A stretch of DNA of 53,271 nt. Source: Rhodopseudomonas palustris (GTDB lineage: Bacteria; Pseudomonadota; Alphaproteobacteria; Rhizobiales; Xanthobacteraceae). Shown piece after piece: positions 47,349 through 53,271 of the stretch. Below the pieces are notes generated by a model, which was not told the DNA's origin, did no database searches, and was given only the letters and a program-made list of their open reading frames with translations. The stretch is taken from the NCBI RefSeq assembly GCF_003591005.1, contig NZ_QYYD01000032.1:1-53271 (forward strand). Reading direction: 5' to 3'. The number at the start of each line of letters is the position of its first letter. Within the stretch, counting starts at the first letter, position 1. The translations under genes were made by a program, and so were the position numbers.

Positions 47349-47671
47349 TCTTCGTTCGTGCGCGTCAATACAGCCACCGCCTCGTCTGCATCGTCCCGAG
47401 TCTCTACAAGCACATACTCCCCTCGCCTCAGCGTCGCCGCGCTGGCGGTGACAACCGCGCGCTTGGGGCATATGCCCAAGCAGCCGGTGGTGACCAACTT
47501 GGCTCGCTTGCCACTACGGGCGGCGGCGACCTGCTTCAGCTCAGCTTTCAGCGCCTGCTTCAGCTTCTTGCCGCTGTCGATCTTCGACAGACATTTGCCG
47601 CAGATCAACACCGGCGGCGGGCGTTTGGGACGGGCGATGATGAGGGAGGATTTGCTGGGCATGATCGTCAT
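47345..47671 (-). CDS. Thioredoxin-like [2Fe-2S] ferredoxin family protein
   Basis: This 108-residue protein has cysteines at 24 and 27 (VLICGKC) and at 64 and 68 (TTGCLGIC), the four-Cys pattern of thioredoxin-fold [2Fe-2S] ferredoxins related to NuoE, with VVTASA and EYVLVETRDDADEAV strands. It would be a soluble electron carrier, or a (2Fe-2S)-binding regulator, with unknown partner. Two ATGs (47671, 47662) are possible and neither has a clear ribosome site. It is convergent with uvrB. Confidence 0.85.
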   Translation of the reverse strand: MTIMPSKSSLIIARPKRPPPVLICGKCLSKIDSGKKLKQALKAELKQVAAARSGKRAKLVTTGCLGICPKRAVVTASAATLRRGEYVLVETRDDADEAVAVLTRTNEE

Positions 47672-47690
47672 ATAGGGACGATCGGAATTT

Positions 47691-47772
47691 GTAGGATGGG
47701 TTGAGCGCAGCGAAACCCATCAGGCCTCGGGCGCGGGAGTGATGGGTTTCGCTTGCGCTCAACCCATCCTAC
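47691..47772. repeat. Dispersed intergenic repeat family D (GTAGGATGGGTTGAGCG)
   Basis: Long arms GTAGGATGGGTTGAGCGCAG and its complement ending CAACCCATCCTAC, with an inner CGAAACCCATCA / TGATGGGTTTCG pair. A half copy is at 48007-48037. This and the next elements fill the 388-bp gap 47672-48059, which has no gene. Confidence 0.88.
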
Positions 47773-47792
47773 ACCGCCTGCACGGCTGCTCC

Positions 47793-47865
47793 GTCATTGC
47801 GAGGAGCGAAGCGACGAAGCAATCCAGTTCCGTACGCTGGGCTGGATTGCTTCGCTCGCAATGAC
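47793..47865. repeat. Dispersed intergenic repeat family B
   Basis: GTCATTGCGAGGAGCG...AAGCAATCCAG with the complementary CTGGATTGCTTCGCTCGCAA end, the same family as at 19236-19314. Confidence 0.85.
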
Positions 47866-47898
47866 GGAAGGATGGGTCACTACGAAGTCAAGGAAGAC

Positions 47899-47929
47899 GT
47901 GGATGGCCGGGACAAGCCCGGCCATGACG
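47899..47929. repeat. Partial dispersed repeat family C
   Basis: Only the right arm (GTGGATGGCCGGGACAAGCC followed by CGGCCATGAC) is present, a truncated relative of 30954-31041, nested in a cluster of repeats. Confidence 0.65.
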
Positions 47930-47952
47930 GTGGAGAGGTCGTGGACGGCAAA

Positions 47953-47979
47953 AAGGGCGGCGCTTGTGGCGCCGCCCTT
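47953..47979 (-). terminator. Rho-independent terminator of the thiolase gene
   Basis: An 11-bp stem AAGGGCGGCGC / GCGCCGCCCTT with a five-base loop is followed on the minus strand by a run of five T, 81 bp after the thiolase stop. This is a strong intrinsic terminator. Confidence 0.82.
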
Positions 47980-48006
47980 CGATCACTTCAGCTCTGGTCG
48001 CGGGGC

Positions 48007-48037
48007 GATGGGTTTCGCTGCGCTCAACCCATCCTAC
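48007..48037. repeat. Half copy of dispersed repeat family D
   Basis: GATGGGTTTCGCTGCGCTC then AACCCATCCTAC, matching the right arm of 47691-47772, between the thiolase stop and its terminator. Confidence 0.75.
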
Positions 48038-48059
48038 GAGATCCCGAGCGGCCCTCGGC

Positions 48060-49313
48060 TCACACCCGCTCGATGATGATCGCCGGGGCCATGCCGCCGG
48101 CGGCGCACATCGTGACGAGGCCGCGCTTGAGGCCGCGGCGCTCCAGCTCATCGAGCACGGTGCCGACCAGGATGGCGCCGGTGGCGCCGATGGGATGGCC
48201 GAGCGCGATCGAGCCGCCGTTGACGTTGACCTTTTCACGGTCGAGGTCGAGGTCCCGGATGAACTTCTCGGCGACCACCGCGAAGGCCTCGTTGATCTCC
48301 CAGAGGTCGATGTCCTCTTTCTTCAGACCGGCCTTCTCCAGCACCTTCTTGGCGGCCGGCACCGGGGCGTTGAGCATCAGCGTCGGATCGTCGCCGATAT
48401 TGGCCATTGCGACGATCTTCGCCCGCGGCTTCAGGCCGTGCTTGTCGGCATATTGCTTCGACGTCAGCAGCAGCGCCGCGGCGCCGTCGACGACGCCGGA
48501 CGAATTGCCGGCGTGGTGGACGTGCTTGATATCGAGGTCCGGATATTTCTGGTTGATCAGCTTGCGATAGGTGGTGCCCTTGTCGTCGAGCGGATAGTCG
48601 GCCATCGCGGTGAAGGCCGGCTTCAGCGCGGCGAGGCCTTCGGCCGTGGTCTCGGGCCGCGGATATTCGTCCTTGGCCAGCACGACGTTGCCGTCGTCGT
48701 CCTTGACCGGGACGATGCTCTTGTCGAAGCGGCCTTCCTTGATGGCGATCGCGGCACGGCGCTGGCTTTCGAGCCCGAGCGCGTCGAGATCCTCGCGGCT
48801 GATGCCTTCCATCGTGGCGATGGCGTCGCCGCAGATGCCCTGATGCGACTGCGGATGCACCTTGGCGAGGCGGGCGTTGCCCGAGCCCATGCCGAGCGGC
48901 GGCTTGCCGGCGGCCATGTCTTCAGCCGCCATTGCGCCGGTCAACGACATCATCTCGGTGCCGCCGGCGATCACCACGTCTTCCATGCCGCTCATGATCT
49001 GCGCCGCGGCGAAGTTCACCGCGGTGATGCCGCCGCCGCAGAAACGGTCGAGCGTGGTGCCGGAGGCCTTGATGTCGTAGCCGGCGTCGAGCGCCGCCAT
49101 GCGGCCGAGGTCGCCGCCCTGCTTGCCGCGCTGGGTCGAGGTCGACCAAATGATATCATCGACTTCCGCGGTGTTGAGCTTGTTGCGCTCGGCGATCGCC
49201 TTGAGCACGGTGGCGGCGAGATGTTGCGGATGCATCTCCGCCAGCTTGCCCTTGCCGACCTTGCCGATGCCGCGGGGGGTGCGGACGGCGTCGATGATAT
49301 AGGCGTCGGCCAT
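48060..49313 (-). CDS. Acetyl-CoA C-acetyltransferase / thiolase family protein
   Basis: This 417-residue thiolase has the acyl-enzyme nucleophile Cys92 (DRFCGGG), the NEAF loop (INEAFA), His373 (GHPIGATG) and the second catalytic Cys403 (MCAAGGMAP). Such enzymes either condense two acetyl-CoA for polyhydroxybutyrate or isoprenoid precursors, or cleave 3-ketoacyl-CoA in beta-oxidation; the sequence resembles the broad-specificity class. It stands alone with a strong terminator downstream and no linked fad or phb gene, so the pathway is open. Confidence 0.94.
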   Translation of the reverse strand: MADAYIIDAVRTPRGIGKVGKGKLAEMHPQHLAATVLKAIAERNKLNTAEVDDIIWSTSTQRGKQGGDLGRMAALDAGYDIKASGTTLDRFCGGGITAVNFAAAQIMSGMEDVVIAGGTEMMSLTGAMAAEDMAAGKPPLGMGSGNARLAKVHPQSHQGICGDAIATMEGISREDLDALGLESQRRAAIAIKEGRFDKSIVPVKDDDGNVVLAKDEYPRPETTAEGLAALKPAFTAMADYPLDDKGTTYRKLINQKYPDLDIKHVHHAGNSSGVVDGAAALLLTSKQYADKHGLKPRAKIVAMANIGDDPTLMLNAPVPAAKKVLEKAGLKKEDIDLWEINEAFAVVAEKFIRDLDLDREKVNVNGGSIALGHPIGATGAILVGTVLDELERRGLKRGLVTMCAAGGMAPAIIIERV

Positions 49314-49502
49314 TTCTTGTTCTCCCTGTTGTTGTCTGATTTATCGGGGTTGTTTATTCGGGCTTGACGGCGAGATTGTCCGAGCCGGCTGTGAAGTCAA
49401 GCCTTGGACACGGTGTGGCGAATTGCCATTCCGCGCCGCCGCACGCATATTCCGCCGCGACGAATGTCAGGCGAGTTCGGGACGACTTGGGGGATAATAG
49501 GA

Positions 49503-49916
49503 ATGGCCGACGCCGATCTGGATGGCATCATCCGGCAGCTCGCGAAGCAGCAGAACAAGGCACTCACCGGCGCGGTGAAGGCGCGGCGCGATCACTATCT
49601 CGGCCTCGCCGCCAAGGCGAAGGACCCGAGCGGCAAGGCCCGCGCCAAGGCGCTCGCCCAGGCCGCGATGGAGCAAGGCTCGGTTGCGGCAAAGCGGCTC
49701 CTGGTCGCTGCCGAGAACGCGGCTGACGCTTACGCCCGCGCGATGCGCAAGGCGGCCGGACTCGCCGCTGCCGAACAGGCGAAAGCCGCCAAAGCAGCCG
49801 AAAACACCTCGGCCGCTGCGCCGGCCGCGAAGCCCGCCCGCAGCAAGGCCAAAAAGTCCCCAGCCGCCCGCAAGCCGAATGCCGGCAAGGCGACGGCGCG
49901 CAAAGCGAAAGCCTGA
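49503..49916 (+). CDS. Lys/Ala-rich protein with histone H1-like tail, unknown function
   Basis: This 137-residue protein has a helical N-terminal half (ADLDGIIRQLAKQQNKALTG, then ARRDHYLGLAAKAKD) and a C-terminal tail (about 90-137) of Ala, Lys, Pro and Arg repeats (KPARSKAKKSPAARKP) like eukaryotic histone H1 or bacterial AlgP/HU tails. It may bind nucleic acid. The start at 49503 has GGGGGAT and TAGGA upstream; longer frames were rejected. It is monocistronic. Confidence 0.7.
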   Translation: MADADLDGIIRQLAKQQNKALTGAVKARRDHYLGLAAKAKDPSGKARAKALAQAAMEQGSVAAKRLLVAAENAADAYARAMRKAAGLAAAEQAKAAKAAENTSAAAPAAKPARSKAKKSPAARKPNAGKATARKAKA

Positions 49917-50143
49917 TCGAACGTTTGCGGCTCAAGCCAACTGCGGCTGCAGATGGCTCGTGCTGACGTATCAAGCCGCTGGTCGCTCAGACAGCTTTCC
50001 TGCCGAACGTGTATGCGTCGAAGCCCGCCGAACAGCAGGCAGCTGGCATCAGGTGCGGGCACCCAGTCAGCTCTGAGGCGCCGCAAATCTGCGCTCTGCC
50101 TCGGTAAAACGGCGTTCAGGCCGCAATGCCCGACCGGGAGGCA

Positions 50144-50168
50144 TGTGCGAATTCTTGTGCATCGCACA
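50144..50168. promoter_or_regulatory. Inverted repeat TGTGCGA-N11-TCGCACA
   Basis: A perfect 7-bp inverted repeat with an 11-base centre lies about 130 bp before the NTF2-like gene, in a locally AT-rich patch. It could be an operator. The rest of the 382-bp gap 49917-50298 shows no gene. Confidence 0.4.
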
Positions 50169-50298
50169 AAAGTATTTGCGTTTTGATTGCAATACATCTA
50201 TTCGCCCCGGTATCAGCGCAGCAAATGTCCAAGGGCGCGGCGACAAAGATGTTGCCTTGGCGCCGCTGCCGCCCCCCTTTCACAACCCGGAATTTGCC

Positions 50299-50730
50299 AT
50301 GACAGAGCACAATCTCTGGCGTTTCTCGCGTGCGTTGCATCGCGCTTTGAACGAAGGCCACCATCAAGAACTGAGCGACATGATCGACGAGGAGATCGAT
50401 TGGGCAATGTACGGCCCGATCGAGATGTTTCCGTTCTTCGGCTCACGTCAGGGCAAAGCCGCAGTCCTCGAGGTCTGCCGGCAGATCGCCGACAACGTCC
50501 GTATCCACCGCTTCGATCGCGAGGCGATCATGCTCGGCGTCGACACCTCGGCATCGATGATCCGCTACTCGCTCACTGCGCTCGATACGAACAAGCCAAT
50601 CAGCCTGCGGATGGCGCAGTTCACCCAGTTCAGGCACGGCAAGCTCGTCAACATGCGGATCCTGATCGACACGTTCGATCTCGTCGAACAGGCCATGGGT
50701 CATCCGATCAGCCTGCCGCGGATCGCATGA
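50299..50730 (+). CDS. NTF2-like / SnoaL-type protein
   Basis: This 143-residue alpha+beta cone-fold protein has an N-terminal helix pair (WRFSRALHRALNEGHHQELSD), the IDWAMYGPIEMFPFFGSRQGK strand-turn typical of SnoaL-like proteins, and a C-terminal sheet (ISLRMAQFTQFRHGKLVNMRILID). Such proteins bind small hydrophobic ligands or act as isomerases or hydrolases; no catalytic residues can be assigned. The ATG at 50299 fits the family length; the frame is open further upstream without support. Confidence 0.82.
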   Translation: MTEHNLWRFSRALHRALNEGHHQELSDMIDEEIDWAMYGPIEMFPFFGSRQGKAAVLEVCRQIADNVRIHRFDREAIMLGVDTSASMIRYSLTALDTNKPISLRMAQFTQFRHGKLVNMRILIDTFDLVEQAMGHPISLPRIA

Positions 50731-50902
50731 CGGCGAACGCGCGGCTGGCATGTTTATCAAATCGTTAGTATTTTCGTCGAAACATCGGACCAACGCCGCA
50801 GATTGGCCGCGATAACGTCAAATTGCGCTGTAGTGATGGTTTCTCACCTTGGCGTGCGGGGGACACACCGCGCTGCTCGACGCTCATGCAAAGGAACAGC
50901 CG

Positions 50903-51343
50903 ATGAATGCCATTCCATCCGAGAAGACCGAGACACCCGAGATCGACGAAAACCTCGCCGCGGTCTCCGAGGTCGAAGCGGGTATCCGCGACTTCGTCCG
51001 TAACGATATCGCCTATCTGCGCCGTCCGTCGGCAGGCGCGTCGGCGACCGAGACGCCCGCCACTGCCCCCGCCGCGCCTGCACTCGATGCCAGCGCCGAA
51101 GCCACGGTGTCGAACGTCAACTCGCTGATCCAGCGCGTCGCCGGCACCTCGCTGGCCGAGATCGAAAATCTGATCGGCGAACTCGAAGCCCTGCGCGACC
51201 TGCTGCATGCCGAAGGTCAGCGCGTGCAGCGTGAGATCTCGGGCTACGCTCAGCTCAGCCAGCAGGCGATGAAGTCGACCCGCATGATCTCGGACAACGT
51301 CGCGCAGTGGAAGCGCAGCGCCGAGAACCTGCGCAACGGCTGA
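50903..51343 (+). CDS. Hypothetical protein with C-terminal coiled coil
   Basis: This 146-residue protein has an acidic N-terminus, an Ala/Thr/Pro-rich linker (about 48-75) and a C-terminal helical region (about 85-146; TSLAEIENLIGELEALRDLLHAE) likely to form a coiled coil. An AAAGGA site precedes the ATG. A strong terminator follows 30 bp after the stop. No family or function was recognised. Confidence 0.78.
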   Translation: MNAIPSEKTETPEIDENLAAVSEVEAGIRDFVRNDIAYLRRPSAGASATETPATAPAAPALDASAEATVSNVNSLIQRVAGTSLAEIENLIGELEALRDLLHAEGQRVQREISGYAQLSQQAMKSTRMISDNVAQWKRSAENLRNG

Positions 51344-51373
51344 TCGCCGCTGTTAGACTCGCACGCCGACATC

Positions 51374-51404
51374 AAAGCAGCCATCGCGAGATGGCTGCTT
51401 TTTT
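51374..51404 (+). terminator. Strong rho-independent terminator
   Basis: A perfect 12-bp stem AAAGCAGCCATC / GATGGCTGCTTT with a GCGA loop, followed by a T run to 51404, lies 30 bp downstream of the coiled-coil gene. Confidence 0.92.
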
Positions 51405-51530
51405 CGTTGTCCGCCTTCGAACGTGACGGATCGGCCGCAGCCACCTGCGGTGGCCGCGCATCGCGCGCTGATCCGAAGTAGTTAAGAAAGAATGAAAGCC
51501 GCGTCGCTTAGCGCGCGGAGCCTCGACAGC

Positions 51531-51680
51531 TCAGTCGCTGGAGGCGGTCGCGGCCGGCACGTCGAGGGAGTAAGCGCCGTCGGCGTAGCCCTTCACCACC
51601 ATGCCGGTGGTGATCATGACGGCCAAAGTGATGGTGGCGAAGATGAAGCCCACCCATTTAAGTCCAACCTGGTCCGCCAT
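51531..51680 (-). CDS. 49-residue single-span membrane protein
   Basis: A short frame MADQVGLKWVGFIFATITLA continues with VMITTGMVVKGYADGAYSLD and ends ATASSD. Residues 8-29 form one clear membrane segment with a short exterior tail. The stop is TGA at 51531. A GGGGAC ribosome-like site lies somewhat far upstream. Codon use matches the genome, and the hydrophobic organisation is unlikely by chance. Overlapping plus-strand frames look like shadows. Function unknown; comparable small membrane proteins often tune larger complexes. Confidence 0.65.
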   Translation of the reverse strand: MADQVGLKWVGFIFATITLAVMITTGMVVKGYADGAYSLDVPAATASSD

Positions 51681-51825
51681 CGTCTTCTAGTCCCCTCGTC
51701 CTGCAACTATGTCGAGCAATGCCCGTGCAGGGTTCACAACGCCTTAATAGAACGGCCGTTCCGCGGCTGTCGCGCAGAAAACGGACACAATTGGTTAAAA
51801 TCAGAACGGCTGTTGCCCCGTGGCC

Positions 51826-52308
51826 TCAGTTTGCGACTGTGCGCCTCGGCACGAACGCGGTGGCGAGAAACGAGAACACCAGCTCGCCACGCTGATTAGT
51901 GCCGATGTTGCGGGCTTGAACGATCCCCCATTCGGGCCGCGAATCAGATGCACGCAACGAGACGATCTCGTTAGCATAAGAGATCGTGTCTCCGGCCAGC
52001 ACCGGCTTGTGCCAGCGCAGATCACGAAAGCCCGGCGAAGGGCCCCAGACCGCGATTGTCTCGCCACGCGCAGCCTCGGCCGCGGCCTCCTTCTGCCGCT
52101 CGAGCACCAGCAACCGCATGCAAGCCGAGGCAATGTGCCAGCCGGATGCTGCGAGCCCGCCGAACAGCGACTGGCGGCCGGCTTCCTCGTCGAGGTGGAA
52201 CGGCTGCGGATCGAACTGCTTGGCAAAAGCCACGATGTTGTCGGCGGTGAAGTCATAGGAGCCGAGCTCGCGGCGCAGCCCGACATGCAGGTCTTCGAAG
52301 AAACGCAT
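51826..52308 (-). CDS. MaoC-like hot-dog-fold dehydratase (second of a tandem pair)
   Basis: This 160-residue protein has the MaoC/(R)-specific enoyl-CoA hydratase core: ENIVAFAKQ-like NIVAFAKQFDPQPFHLDEE with the conserved Asp and His, and GLAASGWHIASACMR. These enzymes add water to 2-enoyl-CoA or related acyl-thioesters. The ATG at 52308 is chosen over a longer frame. It starts 19 bp after the paralogue and probably shares its transcript; the two may act as homo- or heterodimers. Confidence 0.9.
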   Translation of the reverse strand: MRFFEDLHVGLRRELGSYDFTADNIVAFAKQFDPQPFHLDEEAGRQSLFGGLAASGWHIASACMRLLVLERQKEAAAEAARGETIAVWGPSPGFRDLRWHKPVLAGDTISYANEIVSLRASDSRPEWGIVQARNIGTNQRGELVFSFLATAFVPRRTVAN

Positions 52309-52327
52309 CGGTTGACTCGCTGTGCTG

Positions 52328-52789
52328 CTAATTCGCCGCGACCGCGTCGCGGCGCCTGATGATGATTGGCGAGACCATCTCGCACAGCATCTGACCCTTG
52401 GCGTTGCGGACGTGGCACTTGAAGGTAACAATGCCGGTCTCGGGGCGGCTGTTCGACACCCGCGCCTCGACGACGTCGACCTCGATGGTGAGATCGTCGC
52501 CGGGCCGCAGCGGGGCCAGCCAGCGCATCTCGTTGACCCCCGGCGAGCCCATCGAGGCAGTGTCCTTGATGAAGCCGTCGTACATCATCCGGAACATCAC
52601 CGACGACAGATGCCAGCCTGAGGCGGACAGGCCCTGCAGCATCGACTCGGCGGCCGCGCGCTCGTCCAGATGCATCGGCTGCGGATCGAATTCGGCGGCA
52701 AAAGCGACGATCTCCTCGCGCGTGACGCGGCGTGGACCGAAGTTGCCGAAGTGACCGGGGGGAAAGTCTTCGAAGCTCAGGAGGGTCAT
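52328..52789 (-). CDS. MaoC-like hot-dog-fold dehydratase (first of a tandem pair)
   Basis: This 153-residue protein is closely related to its neighbour: REEIVAFAAEFDPQPMHLDE with the catalytic Asp/His pair, and GLSASGWHLSSVMFR. The C-terminus PGDDLTIEVDVVEARVSNSRP is typical of the family. No strong ribosome site precedes the ATG at 52789. It probably arose with its neighbour by duplication. The physiological acyl-CoA is unknown. Confidence 0.88.
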   Translation of the reverse strand: MTLLSFEDFPPGHFGNFGPRRVTREEIVAFAAEFDPQPMHLDERAAAESMLQGLSASGWHLSSVMFRMMYDGFIKDTASMGSPGVNEMRWLAPLRPGDDLTIEVDVVEARVSNSRPETGIVTFKCHVRNAKGQMLCEMVSPIIIRRRDAVAAN

Positions 52790-52870
52790 GACATTTGCTG
52801 GTAAGAGGCCCGATTGTGGCCGCACTTGGCGGCAATCACAAGCCGCGATCCGATTGCTGGGGAGATCACT

Positions 52871-53164
52871 ATGTTCAATTTTCGCGACCTGTTTCAATGG
52901 GACCGCTTCATCACGCCGACGATTATCAAGCCATTCTACTGGCTGGTGATCGCCGTCACGGTGCTGTTCGGCATTTCGGGGGTGTTCTCCGGCCTTGCGG
53001 CCATGGCGATAAGCCCGTTCGGCGGTTTCATCGTTGTGCTGTCCAGCCTCGCCTCGATCCTGGTCGGGATCGTTTTCACCCGGATCGTGTCGGAGTTCAT
53101 CCTGATCGTCTTCCGCATCAACGAACACCTCGGTGCGATTCGGGATCAGCAGGGATTCAGGTAG
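52871..53164 (+). CDS. DUF4282-family small membrane protein
   Basis: This 97-residue protein has an N-terminal FRDLFQWDRFITPTIIKPFY segment, two membrane spans (about 23-45 and 50-75) and the family tail RIVSEFILIVFRINEHLGAI, matching DUF4282. The ATG at 52871 has GGGGAG upstream; a longer frame to 52814 is less likely. It is divergent from the MaoC pair. Function unknown. Confidence 0.9.
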   Translation: MFNFRDLFQWDRFITPTIIKPFYWLVIAVTVLFGISGVFSGLAAMAISPFGGFIVVLSSLASILVGIVFTRIVSEFILIVFRINEHLGAIRDQQGFR

Positions 53165-53271
53165 ATCGGCGCGGGGGGGCCGGGGGGCGCGGCGATTTTT
53201 TTTTAAGGGGGCGCGGCGCGCGCCCCCCCCCGCCCCCAAAATTTTGGGAGGGGGGAAAACGGTTGTGGGGG
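53165..53271. other. Homopolymer-rich contig end, probable low-quality sequence
   Basis: The last 107 bases contain long runs of G, C, T and A (for example a run of eight or more T followed by G and C tracts) unlike the rest of the window. This looks like unreliable end sequence, not a feature. Confidence 0.6.

Noticed and set aside
47691-48037. CRISPR array
   Set aside because: The repeated units belong to different palindromic families with irregular spacing and no spacer-repeat periodicity.
51492-51899. 135-codon plus-strand frame
   Set aside because: No ribosome site and implausible composition; the opposite strand encodes a better small membrane protein and a MaoC end.

Overview
The window is GC-rich, densely coded alphaproteobacterial DNA. 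The gene set fits Nitrobacteraceae/Bradyrhizobiaceae, most likely Rhodopseudomonas or a close relative. Supporting signs are a fliF-fliG-fliH-fliN-flbD flagellar operon beside a sciP (DUF1153) gene with CtrA-like boxes, a DUF3618/holin-X membrane-stress operon behind an EcfG-type promoter, a FixK/FNR-type box, and many dispersed intergenic palindromic repeats. This assignment is inference from gene content; no 16S or other marker is present. Both ends (about 118-195 and 53165-53271) are homopolymer-rich and look like low-quality contig ends.

Layout. 0.4-6 kb: flagellar basal-body/switch operon, the sigma-54 activator flbD and the CtrA antagonist sciP, all on the minus strand. 6.2-10.7 kb: a putative microaerobic operon (small exported protein, P-type cation ATPase, tandem universal stress protein) with a FixK/FNR-like site upstream. 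10.9-18 kb: a six-gene hydrogenase-4-like membrane complex (hyfB-C-E-F-G-I homologues) whose large subunit has lost the Ni-Fe cysteine ligands, so it is probably an energy-converting hydrogenase-related (Ehr) complex. 18.4-19.2 kb: a lone cobS. 19.3-26.4 kb: an amide/urea uptake and hydrolysis operon (urtA-B-C-D-E ABC transporter, formamidase fmdA, zinc-ribbon fmdB). Divergent from it (26.5-30.8 kb) is a two-component system whose sensor is a nucleobase-permease-like domain fused to a Cys-rich segment, a histidine kinase and a receiver, with a LuxR-type response regulator.

31.1-34.3 kb: a five-gene operon of small membrane/amphipathic-helix proteins, including a 51-residue protein, behind an EcfG-like promoter. 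34.6-39.1 kb: an acyl-CoA-synthetase-like protein with degenerate catalytic motifs, a Tat-exported short-chain dehydrogenase with its own EcfG-like promoter, and two glutathione transferases. 39.2-41.9 kb: the most intriguing locus. It is a B12-binding radical SAM enzyme, a 113-residue protein with a RiPP-precursor-like leader and a Val/Ala-rich cysteine-free tail, and a polytopic membrane protein with membrane-embedded Glu/His residues. These look like a small co-transcribed peptide-modification system with a 7-bp inverted-repeat operator upstream. 42.1-53.2 kb: alkyl-sulfatase-type metallo-beta-lactamase, an extended uvrB, a thioredoxin-like [2Fe-2S] ferredoxin, a thiolase, several small unknown proteins (one a 49-residue single-span membrane protein), two tandem MaoC-type dehydratases and a DUF4282 membrane protein.

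No tRNA, rRNA, CRISPR array, transposase or prophage was recognised. At least five families of intergenic inverted repeats are scattered through the window, some inside operons.
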